Source of the DNA: JBBRDU01 sp038230335
GTDB taxonomy: Bacteria > Verrucomicrobiota > Verrucomicrobiia > Chthoniobacterales > UBA10450
DNA: 64,000 nt
Assembly: GCA_038230335.1 (NCBI GenBank)
Contig: JBBRNL010000012.1
Coordinates: 4,909-68,908, forward strand
Direction of reading: 5' to 3'
Shown: positions 51,987-59,835 of the stretch, one piece after another
Layout: every line of letters starts with the position of its first letter
Position numbering within the stretch: the first letter of the stretch is position 1
Notes under the pieces: model-generated
The model's input: only the letters and a program-made list of their open reading frames with translations
Told to the model about the DNA's origin: nothing
Databases searched by the model: none
Made by a program: the position numbers and the translations under genes

Positions 51987-52780
51987 CGGATGCCCTGCTG
52001 GAAGAGTTGGCCGCGGCCCGTCGCGCCCGCAAATCCTGTGCGCTCATCACCATCGCGGAGACGCGCGGTTCCGCGCCGCGGGCCGCCGGATCGAAGATGC
52101 TGGTCTACCTGGACGGTACGAGTAACGGAACAATCGGCGGCGGAAAGTTCGAGTCCCTTGTTATCGAAGATTCATGCCGGCAGATGCGAGAAAAGAAGTC
52201 GCTCCTCAAAAACTATCCGTTGCACGAAAGTTCCCCCGAATCGTTCGGCGCGATTTGCGGTGGAGAAGTCACCGTGCTGATCGAGCCGCAGTTGTTAGGT
52301 GAAGCGATCTTCCTGATCGGTGGCGGTCATTGTGCGCAGGCCATTGCCCGTTTGGCCGTGGAATGCGGATTGTTTGTCACGGTGATTGAGGACCGCGCGG
52401 AGTCGACCAACGCACTTCCGGCGCAAGCGCTCGTCGTGAAGGAGGTCGATCCGCCGAAATTCATCACGTCACGCGCGTGGCAAGGCGACGAAGCGATTGT
52501 CATGGTCAGCCGGAATTATGAGATCGATCGGGAAGCATTGGGCGCGGCCCTGCAAACGACCGGTGCCGGCTATATCGGAATGATTGGAAGTGCGCGCAAG
52601 ATCCAGCAGGTCTTTGATTCTTTACGCGAACGCGGCGTGAGCGCAGACAGGCTGGCCCAGGTTTATGCTCCACTCGGGTTGGATATCGGAGCCGACTCGC
52701 CCGCTGAAATTGCGGTCAGCGTGATTGCAGAAATCCTGAGCGTTTTACGGAAAAGGAGTGGCGGACATCTCAGGAAGTAG
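51983..52780 (+). CDS. xdhC: Xanthine dehydrogenase accessory protein XdhC
   Basis: A 265-residue chaperone that binds molybdenum cofactor, helps its sulfuration and delivers it to xanthine dehydrogenase. The N-terminal domain carries ETRGSAPRAAGSKML and the C-terminal Rossmann domain GGGHCAQAIARLA, with YIGMIGSARK later. It begins with an ATGA overlap with the uricase stop. Its target enzyme is encoded 5.5 kb away on the other strand, so the purine genes are expressed from at least two transcripts. Confidence 0.95.
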   Translation: MTDALLEELAAARRARKSCALITIAETRGSAPRAAGSKMLVYLDGTSNGTIGGGKFESLVIEDSCRQMREKKSLLKNYPLHESSPESFGAICGGEVTVLIEPQLLGEAIFLIGGGHCAQAIARLAVECGLFVTVIEDRAESTNALPAQALVVKEVDPPKFITSRAWQGDEAIVMVSRNYEIDREALGAALQTTGAGYIGMIGSARKIQQVFDSLRERGVSADRLAQVYAPLGLDIGADSPAEIAVSVIAEILSVLRKRSGGHLRK

Positions 52781-52815
52781 CGGGGTTATTTGTAGCGGCC
52801 GTTTTCAATTGCGCT

Positions 52816-52947
52816 TGTCATCCTGAAGCAGCGGAAGCTGAGGGATCTCCCATTCAAGCTGTAGCGCACGCCCGATATTTCGCGTGACGCTCGCGCTGTG
52901 GGTGTGATCCCTCGCTCCGGCAGCCGCCGGACTTGCTCGGGATGACA
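52816..52947. repeat. Interspersed inverted repeat ending TGTCATCC/GGATGACA
   Basis: The 260-base gap after xdhC contains a palindromic element. It starts TGTCATCCTGAAGC at 52816 and ends CTCGGGATGACA at 52947, with internal GAGGGATCTCCC and GGATCCCTCGC-type stretches that could pair as a second stem (GGGATCTCC near 52852 and GTGATCCCTC near 52904). Similar elements occur in many acidobacterial and verrucomicrobial genomes. A decayed half copy is seen at 35135-35175. The 260-base spacer contains no gene. Confidence 0.7.
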
Positions 52948-53040
52948 GGCATCGGAGTGGCCGCAATTTATGGGGCTTATCGGTAGTCGGCGGCAGGACG
53001 TTGCCTGGCCCCGCTGAGAATCCCCGACAAAACGCTCAGT

Positions 53041-53451
53041 TCACGCGAGCACGTAAATCGCGGCCGCGCTCAGCAGAAAATAAGGCACCAGGGTGGCCGC
53101 CCCAGGATATTCCTTGGCCATGCGCTGACCGAAGAACAGGGCCACGATTGCCATCGCAGAGAGAACCGCGCCGTAGAAGGCGCAGGTCGAATTATGTCGG
53201 ATTGCTACCAGGATGCAGCCAATGGCACTCAGGACTCCAGCAGCCAGCTCAAGAAGCGTGATCAATGTGACAAGGAGAGGAACAACCGGGGCGAGGGGAC
53301 TCTTTGCGAAATGGCCGGTCAACCAATCGAGGTTCCCACGCCGATCGATCACCTTGTCGATGCCCGATTGCAGGAACAGGATGGCCAGCATTAACGAGGT
53401 CAGGATCTGGAGCAAAAAGGTTGCGCCTTCCGACGTATGCAGATTGGGCAT
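53041..53451 (-). CDS. DoxX-like membrane protein
   Basis: A 136-residue protein with four hydrophobic segments, MLAILFLQSGIDKVIDR near the N-terminus and a C-terminal hydrophobic helix. It fits the DoxX/MauE-like class of small membrane proteins. The start MPNLHTSEG at 53451 is chosen since the upstream frame is polar and overlaps the spacing to the divergent DUF2911 gene. It is not closely related in sequence to the DoxX protein at 26 kb. Its function is unknown. Confidence 0.75.
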   Translation of the reverse strand: MPNLHTSEGATFLLQILTSLMLAILFLQSGIDKVIDRRGNLDWLTGHFAKSPLAPVVPLLVTLITLLELAAGVLSAIGCILVAIRHNSTCAFYGAVLSAMAIVALFFGQRMAKEYPGAATLVPYFLLSAAAIYVLA

Positions 53452-53576
53452 GGCTCCATGTAAGCATCCCGCCGCTCGATCGGAAGCTGAATTTGCTGGA
53501 ATCTGGTCCGAATTATCTAATAGCCGAGCGTCTCTAATTCTGGCAAAGAGTGACACGCACTTCGTCGCGGAATCTT

Positions 53577-54641
53577 ATGAAACAATTGAACATCAAGCCG
53601 TTTATATTCATTTCTATCGCTCTCGGATTGGTCCCGTCGGTTTTTGGACAAAACGATCTCAGTCTTCCGGATGTGAGCCAGGAGGCCATGATCGAGCAGC
53701 GCGTCGCCCTGACCGAAGTAAAGATCGCGTATCACCGGCCACTCGTGAACGGGCGAAAAATCTGGGGCGGCCTTGTTCCGTACGGCGCAGTCTGGCGGGC
53801 GGGCGCGAACGAGAATACAACCTTCGAAGTGAGCGATCCGATCACGGTGGAAGGGAAGGCTCTGCCAAAGGGCACTTACGGATTGCACATGATTCCCACG
53901 GCGGATTCGTGGACGGTCATTTTTTCAAAAACGTACACGGGTTGGGGCAGCTATAGCTATAAGCAGGAGGAAGACGCCTTGCGCGTGACGGTCAAACCGC
54001 GGCCGCTCGGTGAAAGCGAAGAAGCGCTCGAATTTGAATTTGAAGATCTGAAGGCGAACTCAGCCACCGTCACGCTGAAATGGGAGAAACTGGCCGTCCC
54101 GTTCAAGGTTGCAGTCACGGATGAGACGACGTTGCAAAACATTCGCGCCCAGCTCAAAGGACGTGGCCAGTTCACATGGCAATCCCTCGACGAAGGCGCG
54201 CAGTTCTGCCTGACCCACAAGATGAACCTGGAAGAAGGCCTGACCTGGGCGAACGCGTCGGTCCAAAACGAAGAGCGCTTCGATAATCTCAGCACCAAGG
54301 TCGATCTGCTCAAGGCGTTGAACAAAGCAGACGAAGCAAAGACGACGTGGGCTCACGCCATGGAGATCGCGACGCCCGTGCAGCTGTATTCGTATGGACG
54401 CCGTCTGCAAAATGAAAAGCATCCGGAAGATGCGATGGAGATATTTAAGGAAGTGGTCAAACGCTTTCCGCAGGCTGTGTTTGGACATCTGGCCCAGGCC
54501 CGCCTCAAATCCGCCGCCGCGGATTTTGCGGGTGCGGCCGACGAAGTGAAGCAGGCGCAAGCCCTCGCCTCGGAACCGCAGAAGAGCGCGCTCAAACCGC
54601 TCTTCGATCGTCTCCAAGCCAAGCAGGACATCAATAAGTAG
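53577..54641 (+). CDS. Exported DUF2911 domain protein
   Basis: A 354-residue protein with a signal peptide (residues 1-24, ending VFGQ). A DUF2911 domain spans about residues 30-190, with the family pattern KIAYHRPLVNGRKIWG and LVPYGAVWRAGANENT. The C-terminal part (200-354) is helical and looks like a set of TPR-like repeats (AMEIATPVQLYSYGR and following). DUF2911 proteins occur in Bacteroidota and related soil bacteria, with no known role. The next gene is 48 bases downstream and may be co-transcribed. Confidence 0.85.
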   Translation: MKQLNIKPFIFISIALGLVPSVFGQNDLSLPDVSQEAMIEQRVALTEVKIAYHRPLVNGRKIWGGLVPYGAVWRAGANENTTFEVSDPITVEGKALPKGTYGLHMIPTADSWTVIFSKTYTGWGSYSYKQEEDALRVTVKPRPLGESEEALEFEFEDLKANSATVTLKWEKLAVPFKVAVTDETTLQNIRAQLKGRGQFTWQSLDEGAQFCLTHKMNLEEGLTWANASVQNEERFDNLSTKVDLLKALNKADEAKTTWAHAMEIATPVQLYSYGRRLQNEKHPEDAMEIFKEVVKRFPQAVFGHLAQARLKSAAADFAGAADEVKQAQALASEPQKSALKPLFDRLQAKQDINK

Positions 54642-54689
54642 CGCACGCAAAGCAGGCGAAGCTGGCTTGATAGTGCTAATGGGGCGGTC

Positions 54690-57248
54690 ATGGGCGAAAG
54701 GTTGACCCGGAGTGCGGCCTGCTCGCGGCGCCGTCGCTCTTTGGCGCGCGGCTGTCTGTGCAGCGTTCTTGGTCTTGTCATCGTCGTTAGGCTAACCGCC
54801 GCGCCGGGGATGGCACCGCCGTTGTTTCCCGGGCCGATGAATGCGAGCGAGATCCAGCTCGGCCTGCAAAAACTTAACGTGCTGGGCCGCGTTCTGTATA
54901 TCGCAGCCCATCCGGACGACGAAAATACCAATTTGATCGCCTTGTGGTCTAACGGATCGATTTATGAGACAGCTTATCTTTCGGTCACCCGCGGAGACGG
55001 CGGGCAAAATCTAATCGGTCCGGAGTTGCGCGAAAAACTCGGGGTCATTCGAACCGAAGAATTACTGGCCGCGCGCCAGGTCGATCACGGGCAGCAGTTC
55101 TTTACGCGCGCGGTCGACTTCGGGTTTTCCAAGACGGCGGATGAAACCCTGCGCATCTGGGATCACGACAAGATTCTCTCGGACATCGTGTGGGTCATGC
55201 GCGAGTTCCGGCCGGATGTGGTGGTGACACGTTTTAGTCCGGACGACCAGCTCACCCACGGACATCACACCGCCTCGGCCCTTCTGGCCCAGGAAGCGTT
55301 TGCGGCTGCGCCTGACCCTAAACGTTTTCCCGGGCAACTGTCGCTTACGAAAGTCTGGCAGCCCACCCGATTGGTTTGGAATACGTCGCCGTTCTTTTTC
55401 TCCAATCGCAATGTGCCCTTTGATCCAACTGGCCTAACGACATTGGAAGTGGGCGGATTTAATTCGCTCCTCGGCAAAGCCTATACCGAAATTGCGGCGA
55501 CCAGTGTGAGCATGCATAAAAGCCAGGGGGTGGGCAGTCCGCCCCGGCGCGGCGCGCGCAAGGAGTATTTCAAGGCCCTGGCGGGCCCACCGATGACGAG
55601 TGCCCTTTTTGAGGGAGTCAATACCACATGGGCGCGCGTGCTGGAGTCGAAGGCGGTCGCCGCGAGGATTGCGAAAGTGGTGGCAGAGTTCCGACCAACG
55701 GATCCGGCTGCTTCCGTTCCCGCGCTCCTCGAGGTGCGTCAGGCGCTCGAGCAACTAAAGGACGACGATTGGGTTCCGCAGAAACTGGCCGAACTCGATC
55801 GACTGGTCGCGGCATGCCTCGGCTTGCACATCGAAGCTTCTACGACTGTTGCAACGGTCACTCCGGGCCAACCGGTGCCAGTGAAAGTCGAGGCCATTAA
55901 TCGGTCGGACCTTGCCATCGAACTGCGCGAGGTACGCTTCCCCGTGTCGGGCGAGGTCGTGCCGATCAACTCGCCTCTTCCGCGTGACGAACTTGTGGCC
56001 AAAGAATTGACTCCGGCGGTGCCGCCCAAGGCGCCCTATTCACAACCGTACTGGCTGCGTCATCCCGGAACGTCGGGCACGTTTTCTGTGGACGATCAAA
56101 AGTTGATTGGGCTTCCGGAAAATCCCCCGCATTTTCCCGCCGAGATTCTCCTCAAAGTGAGCGGCCACGAATTCCACTACATGCTCGACGTCAAGTATCG
56201 AACGGTCGACCCGGTGGCTGGTGAGTTGCGCCAGTCGCTCGTGATTGCGCCGCCCGCCTTCGTCAATTTCGCCGACGGCGTCCTGGTCTTCCCGGACGCG
56301 CAGCCGAAATCGGTGAAGGTGCGGGTGCTGGCAGCTAGCGGGGCCGTCTCGGGCCAATTAAAGCTGACCGCGCCGAATGGCTGGTCGATCGACCCGGTTT
56401 CAATTTCCATCGATCTCAAGAATGCCGACGCGGAGATGACCGGTACATTTACGGTCAAGCCGCCCGATCAGGCGGTCGATGCGAAGCTGGGCGCGATTGT
56501 CTCGACCGGCGGCGTTGATTATTCCTTCTCCCGTTCGCGCATTTCCTATCCGCATATCGGTGTCCACACGTTGATGCCGCTGGCCGAATCTAAACTGATT
56601 CACGCTGACATCCGGACGAAAGGCCAACTCATCGGTTATGTGCCCGGCGCAGGCGATGAAGTCCCGGCCGCTCTCGAGCAGATCGGATACAAGGTCAAAA
56701 TGCTCGGAGAAGCCGACCTGACCGCGCCAAACCTCAGGCAGTTCAGCGCAGTCGTGATGGGAATCCGTGCCTACAACACGCAGGACCGTATCTCGACCTG
56801 GTTGCCGCTGCTTCTCGACTACGTGAAGGGCGGTGGAGTCGTGGTCGCGCAATACAACACCACGGCTGATTTGAAGACCAGGGACATCGGACCCTATCCA
56901 TTGGAGATTTCGCGCGAGCGGGTCACGAACGAAACTGCGGAGGTGCGAATTCTCGCCCCCGATCATCCGCTTATGAATACGCCTAACAAAATTACGGCCA
57001 AAGATTTTGAAGGCTGGGTCCAGGAACGCGGCCTTTATTTTCCGAACAAATGGGACCCGGCCTGGACGCCAATTCTGTCGTGTAACGATCCGAAGGAAAA
57101 ACCACTCGATGGCGGCTTGTTAGTCGCGAAATCCGGCCAGGGCTATTTTATCTACACCGGGTATTCGTGGTTCCGGCAATTACCGGCCGGTGTCCCCGGT
57201 GCGTATCGATTGTTCGCGAATATGGTTTCGTTGGGCGCTGCAAAATGA
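54690..57248 (+). CDS. Exported PIG-L family deacetylase, long form
   Basis: An 852-residue protein. The first 40 residues are an arginine-rich signal or anchor sequence. Residues about 65-330 are a PIG-L/LmbE zinc deacetylase domain with AAHPDDEN (H74, D76, D77) and HGHHTAS near 190. Then come beta-rich segments and a C-terminal part (about 640-850) that resembles a class I amidotransferase-like (ThuA/GATase-type) domain, with VVMGIRAYNT. The family removes N-acetyl groups from sugar derivatives. At this length it is unlike the cytoplasmic BshB deacetylase. Its stop overlaps the start of a small membrane gene by 4 bases. Confidence 0.88.
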   Translation: MGERLTRSAACSRRRRSLARGCLCSVLGLVIVVRLTAAPGMAPPLFPGPMNASEIQLGLQKLNVLGRVLYIAAHPDDENTNLIALWSNGSIYETAYLSVTRGDGGQNLIGPELREKLGVIRTEELLAARQVDHGQQFFTRAVDFGFSKTADETLRIWDHDKILSDIVWVMREFRPDVVVTRFSPDDQLTHGHHTASALLAQEAFAAAPDPKRFPGQLSLTKVWQPTRLVWNTSPFFFSNRNVPFDPTGLTTLEVGGFNSLLGKAYTEIAATSVSMHKSQGVGSPPRRGARKEYFKALAGPPMTSALFEGVNTTWARVLESKAVAARIAKVVAEFRPTDPAASVPALLEVRQALEQLKDDDWVPQKLAELDRLVAACLGLHIEASTTVATVTPGQPVPVKVEAINRSDLAIELREVRFPVSGEVVPINSPLPRDELVAKELTPAVPPKAPYSQPYWLRHPGTSGTFSVDDQKLIGLPENPPHFPAEILLKVSGHEFHYMLDVKYRTVDPVAGELRQSLVIAPPAFVNFADGVLVFPDAQPKSVKVRVLAASGAVSGQLKLTAPNGWSIDPVSISIDLKNADAEMTGTFTVKPPDQAVDAKLGAIVSTGGVDYSFSRSRISYPHIGVHTLMPLAESKLIHADIRTKGQLIGYVPGAGDEVPAALEQIGYKVKMLGEADLTAPNLRQFSAVVMGIRAYNTQDRISTWLPLLLDYVKGGGVVVAQYNTTADLKTRDIGPYPLEISRERVTNETAEVRILAPDHPLMNTPNKITAKDFEGWVQERGLYFPNKWDPAWTPILSCNDPKEKPLDGGLLVAKSGQGYFIYTGYSWFRQLPAGVPGAYRLFANMVSLGAAK

Positions 57249-57370
57249 GCACGCCCGAGAATGTAGCGGCGGCCGACGCGCGTTCCTGGCGCAAAGCATA
57301 TGGCCTGGCCCTCGCTCTCTTCGCCGTCGAAGTGGTGTTGCTCTACCTTTTCACCATTCGGTTCTTGTGA
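57245..57370 (+). CDS. Small single-helix membrane protein, coupled to symporter
   Basis: A 41-residue protein starting MSTPENVAAADARSWRK, with one hydrophobic helix (YGLALALFAVEVVLLYLF) near the end. Its ATG overlaps the PIG-L stop (ATGA) and its own stop overlaps the GTG of the symporter (GTGA), so it is translated as part of the same coupled run. Small membrane partners accompany several SSS symporters in bacteria, but none of this exact form is known to me. The coding frame is supported by the two overlaps and the membrane helix; the function is unknown. Confidence 0.65.
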   Translation: MSTPENVAAADARSWRKAYGLALALFAVEVVLLYLFTIRFL

Positions 57371-59055
57371 ACCGGCTCGATTACTTCGTCCTGCTCGCCA
57401 CCATCCTGGCGATTCCGCTCTACGGCCTCTGGCGGACACGGGGGGACGCATCGCTCGGCCAGTACATGAAGGGGGATACCAGCATCCGCTGGGGTACGAT
57501 CGGATTATCTGTTCTGGCCACGCAGGCCGGACCGATCACGTTTCTATCCATGCCGGGTCAGGCCTACGAGAGCGGCCTCGGTTTCATCCAGAATTATTTC
57601 GGTCAACCACTCGCGCTCGTCGTTGTCTGCGCGGTTTTCGTCCCCATCTATCAGCGGCTCAAGGTATTCACGGCTTACCAATATCTGGGCCAGCGCTTTG
57701 ATCGAAAGACGCAGATGCTCGGCGCGTTCCTCTTCCTGGTACAACGAGGGATCGCCGCCGGCATCACCATTTATGCGCCCGCCATTATCCTCTCCGCCTT
57801 GCTGGGTTGGCGGCTCGATCTGACCATCTGGCTGGCCGGTGGACTCGTCATTATTTACACCGTGGCGGGCGGGACGAAGATCGTCAGCCTCACGCAACGT
57901 TACCAAATGATGGTCATTCTCATCGGAATGGCGATTGCCTTCGGGCTCGTGGTCTATCGACTTTCATCCGAGTTGTCTTTCGGACACGCTCTCTCCATTG
58001 CCGGAAAAATGGGCAAGCTTCAGGCGGTCGATTTTTCGATCGATCCGCACAAACGCTACACCTTCTGGTCGGGCACTGTGGGCGGATTTTTTCTGGCCCT
58101 GTCCTATTTCGGAGCCGACCAATCCCAGGTCCAGCGCTACCTCGCGGGTGATTCGATCAAGGCGAGCCGCTTCGGATTGCTCTTCAATGCTGTGGTCAAG
58201 GTGCCGATGCAGTTCTTCATTCTTCTGCTCGGGGCGATGGTTTTCATGTTTTACCAATTCGAAAAACCGCCGGCTTATTTCAATCGACCGGCCTATGAGC
58301 GCGCCGTGGAACGCGGTTCCGGCCCGCAGCTGGCCGCGTTGCAAGCAGAATTCGATCAGGTGTTTGAAGAAAAACGCGCGGCCATTCGTGCGACGGGAGA
58401 ACAGTTGTCGGAACCAGCCGCGGCACAAATACGCGGACTCGATGCGCGGGCCCATGAGATTCGCGACCGGACAAAAAAAGTTCTCGATCAGGCCGGAGCC
58501 GATCCGAAGAGCAAGGAATCCGATTACGTTTTCATTACCTTTATTCTTCAACAAATGCCGCATGGAATGGTGGGATTGCTCGTTGCCGTAATACTTTGCG
58601 CGACCATGTCGGTCACGGCCGCGACTCTCAATGCTCTGGGTTCGACAACCGCCATCGACTTTTATCGACCGATGCTTCGTCCGAATGCGAGTGATCATCA
58701 CTATGTCATCGCCACGCAGGTCCTGACGGCGGCATGGGGACTGGTCGCGATCGCCGTCGCCTCCTTTGCCAATCTGGTGGAGAATCTGATCGAAGCGGGA
58801 AACATCCTTGGCTCCGTCTTTTACGGCAGCATCCTCGGATTATTCCTCGTCGCGTTCTTCATTCGCAGTGTGCGCGGGTCGGCCGTTTTCCTGGCCGCAC
58901 TCATCGCGCAGGCGATCGTGTTCGTTTTGTTTTTTACAACCGGCATCGGATACCTTTGGTATAACGTGATCGGGTGCGCTGCGGTCATGGTCGTCGCTCC
59001 CATCCTGCAGCGCGCGATTTTCCGCGACGCAGAGGAGCGCGCCGCAGTATCATAG
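57367..59055 (+). CDS. Sodium:solute symporter (SSS family)
   Basis: A 562-residue SSS-family symporter with about 13 hydrophobic segments. Family motifs include GLSVLATQAGPITFLSMPG in the second helix and DQSQVQRYLAG near the centre. An 85-residue hydrophilic insertion (about residues 300-390) separates two helices and contains a coiled-coil-like charged stretch (AALQAEFDQVFEEKRAAI). That loop is longer than in most SSS proteins. The GTG at 57367 is used since it gives the 4-base overlap with the 41-residue gene. The substrate is likely a sugar or an acid; no further clue is present. Confidence 0.88.
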   Translation: MNRLDYFVLLATILAIPLYGLWRTRGDASLGQYMKGDTSIRWGTIGLSVLATQAGPITFLSMPGQAYESGLGFIQNYFGQPLALVVVCAVFVPIYQRLKVFTAYQYLGQRFDRKTQMLGAFLFLVQRGIAAGITIYAPAIILSALLGWRLDLTIWLAGGLVIIYTVAGGTKIVSLTQRYQMMVILIGMAIAFGLVVYRLSSELSFGHALSIAGKMGKLQAVDFSIDPHKRYTFWSGTVGGFFLALSYFGADQSQVQRYLAGDSIKASRFGLLFNAVVKVPMQFFILLLGAMVFMFYQFEKPPAYFNRPAYERAVERGSGPQLAALQAEFDQVFEEKRAAIRATGEQLSEPAAAQIRGLDARAHEIRDRTKKVLDQAGADPKSKESDYVFITFILQQMPHGMVGLLVAVILCATMSVTAATLNALGSTTAIDFYRPMLRPNASDHHYVIATQVLTAAWGLVAIAVASFANLVENLIEAGNILGSVFYGSILGLFLVAFFIRSVRGSAVFLAALIAQAIVFVLFFTTGIGYLWYNVIGCAAVMVVAPILQRAIFRDAEERAAVS

Positions 59056-59067
59056 AGGCACGGCGCG

Positions 59068-59835
59068 ATGGATAACCCGGTTATTTGTTTCGGCCAGCAG
59101 CCCTGCGGAATTTTCCCAAAGCGATTCCTCTTCGCCAAGATTGTGACCGCGCGGCGCATGCAGAAGGAGATCGGCGGGGAAATTGTGTTTTTTTATCACG
59201 ATAGCGATCACGATCCGCGTGAAACGCTCACCGTTCTGCGGGAACGAAGCAGTGAACGGGAAGTAGCGTTGAACTTCGAGTTCGCGAACAAGATCCAGAA
59301 GCAGTTTTCCCCTCTCTATCTCAAGCGAGTCGTTCCAGCATGGAAGGAGAAAACCGCGCGTCAGTTGCCGGCTTACGTAACACCCGATCTGGTGGAACAT
59401 TTTAAGGCGACCATCAGCTCCAACGTGGCTGAGTTGTGCCTCGAGATGTACGGTCGCATGGGATTGCTTGAGGATATTCGCGTGGAGCGTTCCAGCTCTC
59501 CGGCTTTTCGGGAACGAGCCCTGCCGGTGGATGATTACTTTGTCGACGTGCCCTTCGAAGGTGAGATCGTTCGAGCGCGTTGCCGGGAGGGGAAGTTGTG
59601 GCTGCACAAGGGGGGCGACCGCTTTGTGGAAGTGCCGTGCAGCGGCTATGAACGTGGACAAATCAGCCCGACGCGTGATACGCGCTTCCGCTGGATGCAG
59701 GCGGTCGTTGGTTGCACGCACTATATTTCGGGCGCGAGTGAACAAGATTACATCAACAAAGCGGATGGACCGGGCGTGAATTTCGTCGAGCGCGAACCAA
59801 TTTCCGATTCCGGCAAGGCCTACATCGGAGAGTAA
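59068..59835 (+). CDS. Short BshC-like protein next to bshA
   Basis: A 255-residue protein that I read as a compact, divergent relative of BshC, the proposed cysteine-adding enzyme of bacillithiol synthesis (about 540 residues). The pieces that match are FGQQPCGIF (BshC has GGQQ.GL), the FFYHDSDHDPRE stretch (BshC has FW..EDHD..E), and a C-terminal RWMQAVVGCTHYISGASE (BshC has R..MQ...PTLAFIAGPGE). The middle of BshC is missing. Its stop overlaps the bshA start by one base (TAATG). It is 12 bases after the symporter. The call is by motif and neighbourhood and has not been checked by search. Confidence 0.65.
   Translation: MDNPVICFGQQPCGIFPKRFLFAKIVTARRMQKEIGGEIVFFYHDSDHDPRETLTVLRERSSEREVALNFEFANKIQKQFSPLYLKRVVPAWKEKTARQLPAYVTPDLVEHFKATISSNVAELCLEMYGRMGLLEDIRVERSSSPAFRERALPVDDYFVDVPFEGEIVRARCREGKLWLHKGGDRFVEVPCSGYERGQISPTRDTRFRWMQAVVGCTHYISGASEQDYINKADGPGVNFVEREPISDSGKAYIGE

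Noticed and set aside
54690..57248. PIG-L protein as BshB, the deacetylase of bacillithiol synthesis
   Set aside because: BshB is a cytoplasmic protein of about 230 residues; this one has 852 residues, a signal sequence and extra domains. A role in the same operon remains open.
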